Part shown: positions 1 through 5,317 of the stretch, in pieces
Position numbering within the stretch: the stretch's first letter is position 1
Layout of the letters: each line of letters opens with the position of its first letter
From: Spirochaetaceae bacterium
GTDB lineage: Bacteria; Spirochaetota; Spirochaetia; CADAEX01
Assembly (NCBI GenBank): GCA_009778835.1
Contig: WRFK01000035.1
Span: 1-10,791, forward strand
DNA length: 10,791 nucleotides
Reading direction: 5' to 3'
The notes under the pieces: model-generated
Told to the model about the DNA's origin: nothing
The model's database searches: none
What the model saw: the letters and a program-made list of their open reading frames with translations, nothing else
Program-made: the position numbers and the translations under genes

Positions 1-203
1 CATCAACACTATATTTTCTTGTATATTTTTTAGGAAGATCTGCTGAAAAACCCTTTAAAGTAGCTGGTATTGTATTATTTATTCTTCTTTTTATAACATT
101 AATAACAATAATTCTAAAATTTGTTGTTGTTCAAAAAGAAAAACTTGATGATAGCAGCGTCCCTGTAGAGTCTATAAATGACAATAATGGTTCTATAGAA
201 TAA
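1..203 (+). CDS. C-terminal end of a membrane protein (partial)
   Basis: The frame is open from the window edge (first full codon at base 3) to a TAA at 201-203, giving 66 residues of a C-terminus. The visible part has a loop (GRSAEKPFK), then one strongly hydrophobic stretch of about 22 residues rich in I, L, V and F that fits a transmembrane helix, then a polar acidic tail ending NGSIE. The stop is followed at once by a hairpin terminator, which supports this as a real gene end. The family cannot be told from the C-terminus alone. The rest of the gene lies outside the window. Confidence 0.7.
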   Translation, partial: STLYFLVYFLGRSAEKPFKVAGIVLFILLFITLITIILKFVVVQKEKLDDSSVPVESINDNNGSIE

Positions 204-205
204 AA

Positions 206-233
206 AAGCCAGCTGATTAAGACCAGCCGGCTT
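206..233. terminator. Bidirectional rho-independent terminator
   Basis: The hairpin has arms AAGCC-A-GCTG (206-215) and CAGC-C-GGCTT (224-233), nine pairs around one A/C mismatch and an 8-base loop. On the minus strand it is followed by TTTTTT, so it best ends the RRM gene at 254. On the plus strand the tail is CTATTTCTT, which is weaker but would also serve the gene ending at 203. Confidence 0.85.
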
Positions 234-253
234 CTATTTCTTATTTTATAGAA

Positions 254-529
254 TTAGGTTCTTGGAGCTCTTTCTCTTGGAACTCTTTCCCTTGCTTCAT
301 TAACAAGAAGTTCTCTGTTGTTAAACGGTTTTCCGTTTAATGCTGCAATAGCTTCTGAAGCAGCCTTATCATCTTCCATTTCAACAAAGCCAAAGCCTTT
401 TGATCTGTTTGTATATCTGTCAATTATGATAGATACATCAAGAACATTTCCATATCCTGCAAAAAGATCTGCAAGCTGATCTTCGGTTGTTGCATAGTTA
501 AGATTTCCAACATAGAGTTTTTTTGACAT
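254..529 (-). CDS. Single-RRM RNA-binding protein
   Basis: A 91-residue protein made almost entirely of one RNA recognition motif. RNP2 is LYVGNL (residues 5-10) and RNP1 is KGFGFVEM (44-51), with the aromatic residues that stack on RNA bases. The fold should run to about residue 80 and is followed by a short Arg-rich tail (ERVPRERAPRT). Proteins of this size and form occur in cyanobacteria, spirochaetes and some proteobacteria, and are often linked to cold or stress RNA binding; that role is inferred here. The ATG has an AGAAGGGA-type ribosome site about 6 bases upstream. The gene stands alone with its own promoter region and terminator. Confidence 0.93.
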   Translation of the reverse strand: MSKKLYVGNLNYATTEDQLADLFAGYGNVLDVSIIIDRYTNRSKGFGFVEMEDDKAASEAIAALNGKPFNNRELLVNEARERVPRERAPRT

Positions 530-575
530 AATTTTTCCCTTCTTTTCCTTATAAAATTAAAATAATCGTGGTGCA

Positions 576-602
576 GTTATATTAAATTATTTATTTTGTC
601 AA
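576..602 (-). promoter_or_regulatory. Candidate sigma-70 promoter of the RRM gene
   Basis: On the minus strand a perfect TTGACA (602-597) is followed 15 bases later by TATAAC (581-576). The spacer is short; at 17 bases the hexamer would be TAACTG, which is poorer. The leader to the ATG at 529 would be about 40 bases. Confidence 0.5.
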
Positions 603-722
603 GAATTAAAAATTGAAGGAAAAATCTAGCAGCTTAAAGACTAAAAAACAAATTATCCCAAAAATTATAACCAAAACAAAAAAATATTCGCCATACTACT
701 GTGCAATCCACAGATTAAATTT

Positions 723-751
723 AATATAACCTATTGATAAACACTAGTCAA
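723..751 (-). promoter_or_regulatory. Strong promoter-like sequence between PilZ and RRM genes
   Basis: On the minus strand TTGACT (751-746), a 17-base spacer and TATATT (728-723) give a near-consensus sigma-70 promoter 17 bases beyond the PilZ gene stop. Transcription would begin near 716 and run toward the RRM gene, about 190 bases before its ATG. It could be a second, distal RRM promoter or drive a short RNA. The hexamers are seen; activity is inferred. Confidence 0.5.
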
Positions 752-767
752 TAAAAAGTTTTAAATT

Positions 768-1559
768 TTATAGTTTTTTAAGAATATCATCCATAATATC
801 ATGAAGTCTTTTATAAATATAAGAATGTATTTTTACTTTTGCTTTATCATCAACATAGTTAAAAATAAATATATAACACCTTTTATCATCTTTTCTGGCG
901 CCTGCCACTATTCCTGATACCCTGCATATTATCCCTTTAAGAATAAGCTGAATATCCGGAATTTCCACTTTTGGGGTAAGTTCTACATCTGTTGACTCAA
1001 GCAAAACCGCCATTCCTGCTATGCTTATATCTAAAATTCTTCCTACAAGTACTGTTTTATTTATATTTATATTAAATTTTGTGTTTTCGCTTTCAGAAGT
1101 TATGGCGCGTATATGTTTTCTACGCCCTTTTGCCTCATTTGCTGTAAGCATTTTCAATAATATTGGGAGACTTTTATCAACACCAAGATTTAAAATAATA
1201 AACCCGCATGGTATCATCAATTCCATAAGAAATCTTTTTGCAAGTTCTTTATTGTTATTATATGTAACAACACCTGTCTGTGTGCTTCTTAATTTCTCAC
1301 TATTCATTATTACTTTTATATATTCTTCCCATGCATCTACAGAGAGAACTTCATCTATATTGATAAATGCTATTGAATTTGGAAAATATTCTATAACTTT
1401 CATTAACTTTTTGTGATCGTTTATAAGATATACTTCATATTCATTCTCTATAAGGATATCAAGTATCTCTTTTTGCAAAACACTATGAGGATAAAGAAAA
1501 AACACTTTTTTTCCTAAAAAAGGATTTGTATTTGATTGATTATTATATTCTGAACTCAT
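768..1559 (-). CDS. PilZ-domain protein, candidate c-di-GMP receptor
   Basis: A 263-residue protein with no signal peptide or membrane segment. The C-terminal half is a PilZ domain: R147-KHI-R151 fits the RxxxR loop and D177-ISIA-G182 fits the [D/N]xSxxG strand, the two elements that bind cyclic di-GMP, and both are intact. The N-terminal ~125 residues alternate strands and helices (KKVFFLYP, YEVYLIND, IAFINIDE, GVVTY), suggesting a Rossmann-like or receiver-like fold, but I see no convincing phosphoacceptor Asp, so it may be a pseudo-receiver. ATG with TAGGA about 7 bases upstream. It lies 24 bases after the PC4-like gene on the same strand, so the two are probably co-transcribed. Effector role inferred. 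Confidence 0.85.
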   Translation of the reverse strand: MSSEYNNQSNTNPFLGKKVFFLYPHSVLQKEILDILIENEYEVYLINDHKKLMKVIEYFPNSIAFINIDEVLSVDAWEEYIKVIMNSEKLRSTQTGVVTYNNNKELAKRFLMELMIPCGFIILNLGVDKSLPILLKMLTANEAKGRRKHIRAITSESENTKFNININKTVLVGRILDISIAGMAVLLESTDVELTPKVEIPDIQLILKGIICRVSGIVAGARKDDKRCYIFIFNYVDDKAKVKIHSYIYKRLHDIMDDILKKL

Positions 1560-1583
1560 ATATATCCTATTTTGTGAATTTTA

Positions 1584-1805
1584 CTATATTTCCAGACTAT
1601 TTAATACATTTTTTAGTTTTATTAATTCTTCTTTTTGCAAGGTTACCCCTTTTCCCATCTTTTCATTTCCAGGTGACCAATCCCGTATATCATATTTAGG
1701 AGCCCTTCCATTATAACTAATAAGATTAAGCTCCTTTGTCCATCCACTTTTGTTTTCAGATAATACTGCAATTTTCTCTTTTATTTCATAATTAAAATCA
1801 CTCAT
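1584..1805 (-). CDS. PC4/YdbC-family ssDNA-binding protein
   Basis: A 73-residue protein matching the bacterial YdbC branch of the PC4 (transcriptional coactivator p15) family in length and pattern: an N-terminal strand with GWTKELNLISYNG, then the characteristic PKYDIRDWSP segment, then EKMGKGVTL leading into a C-terminal helix. Family members are homodimers that bind single-stranded DNA or RNA with little sequence preference. The full domain is present. The ATG has AAGGAG nine bases upstream. It is the first gene of a likely two-gene unit with the PilZ gene 24 bases downstream. The family call is confident; its role in this cell is unknown. Confidence 0.88.
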   Translation of the reverse strand: MSDFNYEIKEKIAVLSENKSGWTKELNLISYNGRAPKYDIRDWSPGNEKMGKGVTLQKEELIKLKNVLNSLEI

Positions 1806-1844
1806 TGCAAAAAGCTCCTTAAAATTTTCAATAAAAACTATTCA

Positions 1845-1873
1845 ATTATAATATCCTTATTATAAATACAAAA
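1845..1873 (-). promoter_or_regulatory. Candidate promoter for the PC4-PilZ unit
   Basis: On the minus strand a perfect TATAAT lies at 1850-1845, with a weak TTTTGT at the -35 position (1873-1868, 17-base spacer). The surrounding DNA is very AT-rich, so chance matches are easy. The leader to the ATG at 1805 would be about 30 bases. Confidence 0.42.
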
Positions 1874-1906
1874 CAATATTTTTTAAAATCTTTTAAATTA
1901 TATCTT

Positions 1907-1928
1907 ATCTTCACATTATCTTCACATT
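1907..1928 (+). promoter_or_regulatory. Tandem 11-bp direct repeat, candidate response-regulator operator
   Basis: ATCTTCACATT occurs twice with no gap (1907-1917 and 1918-1928), so TTCACA recurs with a 5-base gap. An 11-bp period of TTnACA-like half-sites is typical of OmpR/PhoB-family regulators bound head to tail on one DNA face. The second TTCACA could overlap the -35 region of the 2027 gene (weak TAAAAC 18 bases on, at 1945-1950). The repeat is seen; the regulator is inferred. Confidence 0.5.
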
Positions 1929-1953
1929 GCAGGTGTTTAAATAGTAAAACATA

Positions 1954-1991
1954 CCCCGGCAAGCTTTATCCTGTTAACAAATGGGGCCGGG
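1954..1991 (+). repeat. GC-rich inverted repeat in the leader of the 2027 gene
   Basis: CCCGGC (1955-1960) and GCCGGG (1986-1991) form perfect arms around 25 bases, ending 35 bases before the ATG at 2027. It stands out in AT-rich DNA. There is no following T-run, so it is not a standard terminator. Its arms and flanks resemble the palindrome at 6585-6646. Confidence 0.6.
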
Positions 1992-2026
1992 ATATTAAAA
2001 ACAATATTAAAGAATAGGAGAAAAAA

Positions 2027-2485
2027 ATGAAAAAAATTATTGGATTGATAGTTTTAATTACACTGATTGGAACAGGTTTTGTTTTTGCACATGGCAAAGA
2101 ATCGGGAGAACCGCATAAAAAACAGCCAAATTACAAAAATTCCAAAGAAAAAAAGCATAATATGATGAAAGCTCCCGGATCTGCAATTATAGAAATTAAG
2201 GAGATTTCAGGGGAAATTGTAGTTAAAGATAATGATCGTCATATAATAAAATCCGGAAAAGATGAAATAAAAATAATACTTTCTTCAGATGCAATTCAAG
2301 CTTTAAAGTTAAATACCGGCTCTAAAATTAGCATAAAAGGAATTGAATTACCTGCTTTTAAACAAAACAAAACAGATGAAAAAATAATCAAAGTTTTTGA
2401 GCTTCAATATGATGGAAGAAAATTTCTGGTTTTGGGTAAAGGAGCAAATAGAGATAAACCCAAAAAAGGCAACAAAGCAGCCTGA
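2027..2485 (+). CDS. Small exported protein of unknown function
   Basis: A 152-residue protein not recognised as a known family. Residues 1-21 are a clear signal peptide (MKK start, hydrophobic core, cleavage probably after FVFA). Residues 22-52 are a polar linker rich in His, Lys and Pro, possibly disordered or metal-associating. Residues 53-140 alternate short strands (AIIEIKEISGEIVVKD, DEIKIILS, SKISIKGIEL, KFLVLGKG) and look like a small beta-barrel, perhaps OB-like. The tail is Lys-rich. The ATG has AGGAG about 7 bases upstream. It is single-gene, preceded by direct repeats and a GC-rich palindrome and followed by a terminator at 2601. Export is well supported; function is not known. Confidence 0.82.
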   Translation: MKKIIGLIVLITLIGTGFVFAHGKESGEPHKKQPNYKNSKEKKHNMMKAPGSAIIEIKEISGEIVVKDNDRHIIKSGKDEIKIILSSDAIQALKLNTGSKISIKGIELPAFKQNKTDEKIIKVFELQYDGRKFLVLGKGANRDKPKKGNKAA

Positions 2486-2593
2486 ATAGAGGAGCTAATG
2501 GTTTCCAAAGAAATGGATTGTATAAGAGTTTGCTGCGCAAACCTGTAGCAGAATAAGTTATGCAATTTATATATATGTTTTAAATTTTGAAGA

Positions 2594-2653
2594 TAAAAAA
2601 AGCTGCCCAAACCACGATTCCGAAGGATCGTAGCGACAGGCAGCTCTTTTTTT
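2594..2653. terminator. Bidirectional terminator with REP-like core (copy A)
   Basis: Arms AGCTGCC (2601-2607) and GGCAGCT (2639-2645) are flanked by seven A's on the left and C plus seven T's on the right, so it can end transcription both ways: the 2027 gene on plus and the LysM gene on minus. Inside is a second small hairpin around GATTCCGAAGGAT. That core is shared with the terminator at 5229-5281 although the outer stems differ. Confidence 0.85.
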
Positions 2654-2667
2654 ATAAAAATTATTTT

Positions 2668-3360
2668 TTACCTTTCTCCGCTTCTTGCTTCACCTTTTAA
2701 TGAAGGAATTTTAAGAATCATTCCGGGATGAATAAGGTTTGGATTATTTGGCTGTGGGAAAGAATCTTTGTTTTCATCATAAATATGTTTCCATTTAAAT
2801 GGATCGCCATAAATATAATCAAAACCAGCAATTCTCCAGAGACAATCTCTTCTCTGCGTATTAAGTTTTACTTTGTAATAAGCAGCAAGGGTTCCATCTT
2901 TAGCAACAGAAGTTCCATCTTTAGCAGCAGGAGCTATATCGCCAAGAAGCGCCAAAACTTTTTGGGAATCGGCAAGACTGTTCGCATAATCTTTTCCATT
3001 AAATTTGCTGTTTGCATCTTTATAATATTGCGATGCAGAAGCATATAGCTCGCTATCTCTGTTTTTGATATTTAATCTGTCAGCAAGCTCCATTCTCTCT
3101 TTTGCAGCAGTAAGCGCTGTTCTTGCCCTATATGCAAGAACTTGTTCTGCAATATATTGCTTTGAAAGAGCTGCATATTCCTGAGATTTTAATGCATATT
3201 CAGTAGCTTCATCATATTCGCCATTATCAAAACACTGCTCTGAAATTCTTGCATATTCAACAGACTGCTTATAATACTGGTTGTTATATAATGATGACTG
3301 AGCAAAAATACCAGACACGGCAAAAAGTATAAAAATTGAAAATACTATTATCTTTTTCAT
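2668..3360 (-). CDS. Secreted helical protein with C-terminal LysM domain
   Basis: A 230-residue protein. Residues 1-20 are a signal peptide (cleavage after GIFA). Residues 22-140 are helical with TPR-like, Ala/Tyr-rich repeats (NGEYDEATEYALKS; GKDYANSLADSQKVL). Residues about 161-219 are a LysM-type peptidoglycan-binding domain: YYKVKL, WRIAGFDYIYGDPFKW, IYDENKD and a closing IHPGMILKIPS. The domain form is close to LysM proteins of Treponema, including the TmpB group as I recall it, so a periplasmic protein tethering the envelope to the cell wall is likely. Its ATG shares one base with the preceding lipoprotein stop (TAATG), implying translational coupling; AAGGAG lies about 10 bases upstream. 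A 21-bp tandem repeat encodes the linker. Confidence 0.88.
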   Translation of the reverse strand: MKKIIVFSIFILFAVSGIFAQSSLYNNQYYKQSVEYARISEQCFDNGEYDEATEYALKSQEYAALSKQYIAEQVLAYRARTALTAAKERMELADRLNIKNRDSELYASASQYYKDANSKFNGKDYANSLADSQKVLALLGDIAPAAKDGTSVAKDGTLAAYYKVKLNTQRRDCLWRIAGFDYIYGDPFKWKHIYDENKDSFPQPNNPNLIHPGMILKIPSLKGEARSGER

Positions 3361-3800
3361 TAGTTTGGTACTCCTTTAGCTGTTCCTTCGCTCTCTTTCT
3401 CAAAAGCTTCAGCCTCATTTTCAACTTGTTTGATAGCGTCCTTAGCTCTGTTTAGCTGTCTCTGTGCCTCTTCTTTCTTTGATCTTGCACTTTCGTAGGT
3501 AGCAAGAAATAATCTTTCTGCTTCAAGATACTTATTTGTTACAGCTAATAGATCGCCTGGATTTTGAGCATCTTTTTCTGCTTCATTAAATACATCAAGA
3601 GCGCTATTGTACTCATCGCTTACAGCTACATCAGCTTTAATGGATTTTGCCTTATCCATAGCATCAACAGCTCTGCTTTTTGCAGTTACTATATCTATTG
3701 CTTTCTGAACATTTGCCCCGTCCGCGTCTGGAGCAGGAGCAGATTTACATGAAAAAAGAAAAAGAATAACAAAAGGTAAAACAATCAATATCTTTTTCAT
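3360..3800 (-). CDS. Coiled-coil lipoprotein
   Basis: A 146-residue protein with a lipoprotein signal: MKK, a hydrophobic core, and the lipobox LFSC with the acylated cysteine at position 18. After a short Ala/Pro linker, residues about 30-140 are nearly all charged helix rich in Ala, Glu, Lys and Asp, expected to form long helices or a coiled coil. There is no enzymatic motif. It is the first gene of a two-gene operon; its TAA overlaps the ATG of the LysM protein by one base, so the products are probably made in fixed ratio and may interact in the periplasm. GGAGG lies 10 bases before the ATG. Family not named with confidence. Confidence 0.87.
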   Translation of the reverse strand: MKKILIVLPFVILFLFSCKSAPAPDADGANVQKAIDIVTAKSRAVDAMDKAKSIKADVAVSDEYNSALDVFNEAEKDAQNPGDLLAVTNKYLEAERLFLATYESARSKKEEAQRQLNRAKDAIKQVENEAEAFEKESEGTAKGVPN

Positions 3801-3871
3801 CCTTTAATAACCTCCATACTATTTTTCATACCCACAAAGAGGTATAAAATAAACTAATTTTTAGCTACTAT

Positions 3872-3900
3872 ATTGTAGTTTAGTTTCAACAGTAATGCAA
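3872..3900 (-). promoter_or_regulatory. Promoter of the lipoprotein-LysM operon
   Basis: On the minus strand TTGCAT (3900-3895), a 17-base spacer and TACAAT (3877-3872) make a good sigma-70 match. Transcription would start near 3865, leaving a leader of about 65 bases with a small ATACC/GGTAT hairpin (3828-3845) before the GGAGG site. Confidence 0.6.
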
Positions 3901-3975
3901 TTCTAAAAGACCTTTTTTAGAAAAGCAACACATCTTCTGCGCAAAACTATTTATAATTTCGGCTTAAAGCACTCA

Positions 3976-5094
3976 TTATTTTACTTTTATAAGTTTATAC
4001 TTACTATTTCCAAGCCCAAGCGAAACCGCATATTCTATTCCCCCTTTCCAGTCGCTTTGGGGATAGAGTGTCAGAAATTTATCTTCTCCGGATTTATATC
4101 CTGCTTTATCAAGCTGGCTGCCAACTATTCCAGGAGCGCTATTAACAAGGTCAGCAGCTGCCTTATCTATCGCAACAGGATCAAAAGAAGCAAGAACACC
4201 AATATTTGGCACTATTGGAGTATCATTATGAGACCAGCAGTCGCAATTTGGCGAAACATCCATTATAAAAGTTATGTGAAAATGTTTTTTACCTTTTAAT
4301 ACAGCATAGCTATATTCCACTATCTTCTTTATAACTATATCTACATCTGAATTTATCTTCATATTCGCAGCGCCATTGTTGCAGACAGCGACACATTGCC
4401 CGCATCCTGTGCAAATATCTTCATATATATGAGCTTTTGAATCAGCGCCAAATTCTATTGCTTTTGCAGCGCAGGATTCTATACAGATTCCGCATGAGAC
4501 ACATTCTTTCTTATTAATAATAATCTTTGAATGAGAGTGCATATCGTGCTTTCCTGCTCTTGATCCGCTTCCCATCCCTATATTTTTAAGCGCGCCGCCA
4601 AAGCCTGTCATATCATGACCTTTAAAATGGTTTATAGAGATAATTACATCTGAATCTGTAATAACTGTCCCTATTTTGGCATATTTGCAATATTCAAGAT
4701 TTATTTCTACATTTTTGTATTCTGTTCCTCTTAAGCCATCTGCAATTATTACAGGACACCCTGTAACAACACTTAAGAAACCATTTTTTTCTGCAGATTC
4801 AAGATGGTCGACTGCATTTGCCCTGCGTCCTGTGTACATGGTATTTGCATCTGTAAGAAAAGGGATACCGCCTTTTTCCTTTACAAGTTCCGAAATAGTG
4901 GAAACAAAAACAGGTCTTATATAAGCAAAATTTCCAGGTTCTCCAAAATGCATTTTTAAAGCAGTAAATTTCTTTTTGAGATCAAGGTCATTAAAACCTG
5001 CAGATAAAATAAGTTTTTTTATTTTATCAAATAAATTATTACCCGATCTTGTTCCCATATCTATAAAATAAACTTCTGATGTTTTTTCAGCCAT
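3976..5094 (-). CDS. DUF362 family protein with two [4Fe-4S] ferredoxin motifs
   Basis: A 372-residue cytoplasmic iron-sulfur protein. The N-terminal and C-terminal parts belong to DUF362, including the HFKGHDMTGFGGALKNIGMG segment (residues 156-175). A bacterial-type ferredoxin insert holds two complete CxxCxxCxxxC motifs, C198/C201/C204/C208 and C228/C231/C234/C238, each able to carry a 4Fe-4S cluster. An extra pair of cysteines follows in PNCDCWSHND (282-291). Biochemical function of the family is largely unknown; electron transfer or sensing is an inference. An ATG 12 bases further upstream (5106) is less likely because its own bases form the GAGG ribosome site placed 6 bases before the ATG at 5094. 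Single gene with no obvious partner. Confidence 0.92.
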   Translation of the reverse strand: MAEKTSEVYFIDMGTRSGNNLFDKIKKLILSAGFNDLDLKKKFTALKMHFGEPGNFAYIRPVFVSTISELVKEKGGIPFLTDANTMYTGRRANAVDHLESAEKNGFLSVVTGCPVIIADGLRGTEYKNVEINLEYCKYAKIGTVITDSDVIISINHFKGHDMTGFGGALKNIGMGSGSRAGKHDMHSHSKIIINKKECVSCGICIESCAAKAIEFGADSKAHIYEDICTGCGQCVAVCNNGAANMKINSDVDIVIKKIVEYSYAVLKGKKHFHITFIMDVSPNCDCWSHNDTPIVPNIGVLASFDPVAIDKAAADLVNSAPGIVGSQLDKAGYKSGEDKFLTLYPQSDWKGGIEYAVSLGLGNSKYKLIKVK

Positions 5095-5100
5095 ATAATA

Positions 5101-5104
5101 CCTC
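5101..5104 (-). promoter_or_regulatory. Ribosome site fixing the DUF362 start at 5094
   Basis: GAGG on the minus strand, six bases before the ATG at 5094. It overlaps the upstream ATG at 5106-5104, which has no ribosome site of its own, so the shorter reading is preferred. Confidence 0.75.
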
Positions 5105-5121
5105 ATATAATGTTATTACTT

Positions 5122-5127
5122 ATTATA
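5122..5127 (-). promoter_or_regulatory. Possible -10 box of the DUF362 gene
   Basis: TATAAT on the minus strand, about 28 bases before the ATG at 5094. No convincing -35 is seen at the right distance, and the region is AT-rich. Confidence 0.35.
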
Positions 5128-5228
5128 ATAACACAACAATAGATTTATATCTTTAAAATTATTGCTATTTTGTTTTAAAGCAGACAAATGAATATAATAG
5201 TTTACAGCAGCCTGGTTACAGCTACGGC

Positions 5229-5281
5229 AAAAAAAATCTGTCCAGGCACCTCGATTCCAAAGGATATGTGTCACTGGACAG
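5229..5281 (-). terminator. Terminator with REP-like core (copy B)
   Basis: Perfect 8-bp arms CTGTCCAG (5238-5245) and CTGGACAG (5274-5281), followed on the minus strand by A and eight T's. It lies 37 bases after the FadL-like gene stop and should end that transcript. The 27-base interior (5248-5274) matches that of the terminator at 2594-2653 at 19 of 27 positions, including CGATTCC and AAGGAT. Confidence 0.85.
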
Positions 5282-5317
5282 CCTATTTAAAATTTTAATA
5301 GGAAGCTCTAAATCATT

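Noticed and set aside
1021..1416. 131-codon plus-strand open frame
   Set aside because: It lies fully antisense to the PilZ gene, whose motifs are clear; it has no ribosome site and a composition typical of a shadow frame.
1954..1991. c-di-GMP or other known riboswitch upstream of 2027
   Set aside because: The expected conserved bases and tetraloop/receptor of the GEMM class are not present, and no other class I know matches; only a palindrome is claimed.
2404..2610. 68-codon minus-strand open frame over the end of the 2027 gene
   Set aside because: It overlaps a well-supported exported protein gene and the terminator, and has no family features.
3901..3922. TTCTAAAA/TTTTAGAA hairpin after the DUF362 gene
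   Set aside because: The stem is pure AT apart from one pair per arm and no T-run follows on the minus strand, so it is too weak to call a terminator.
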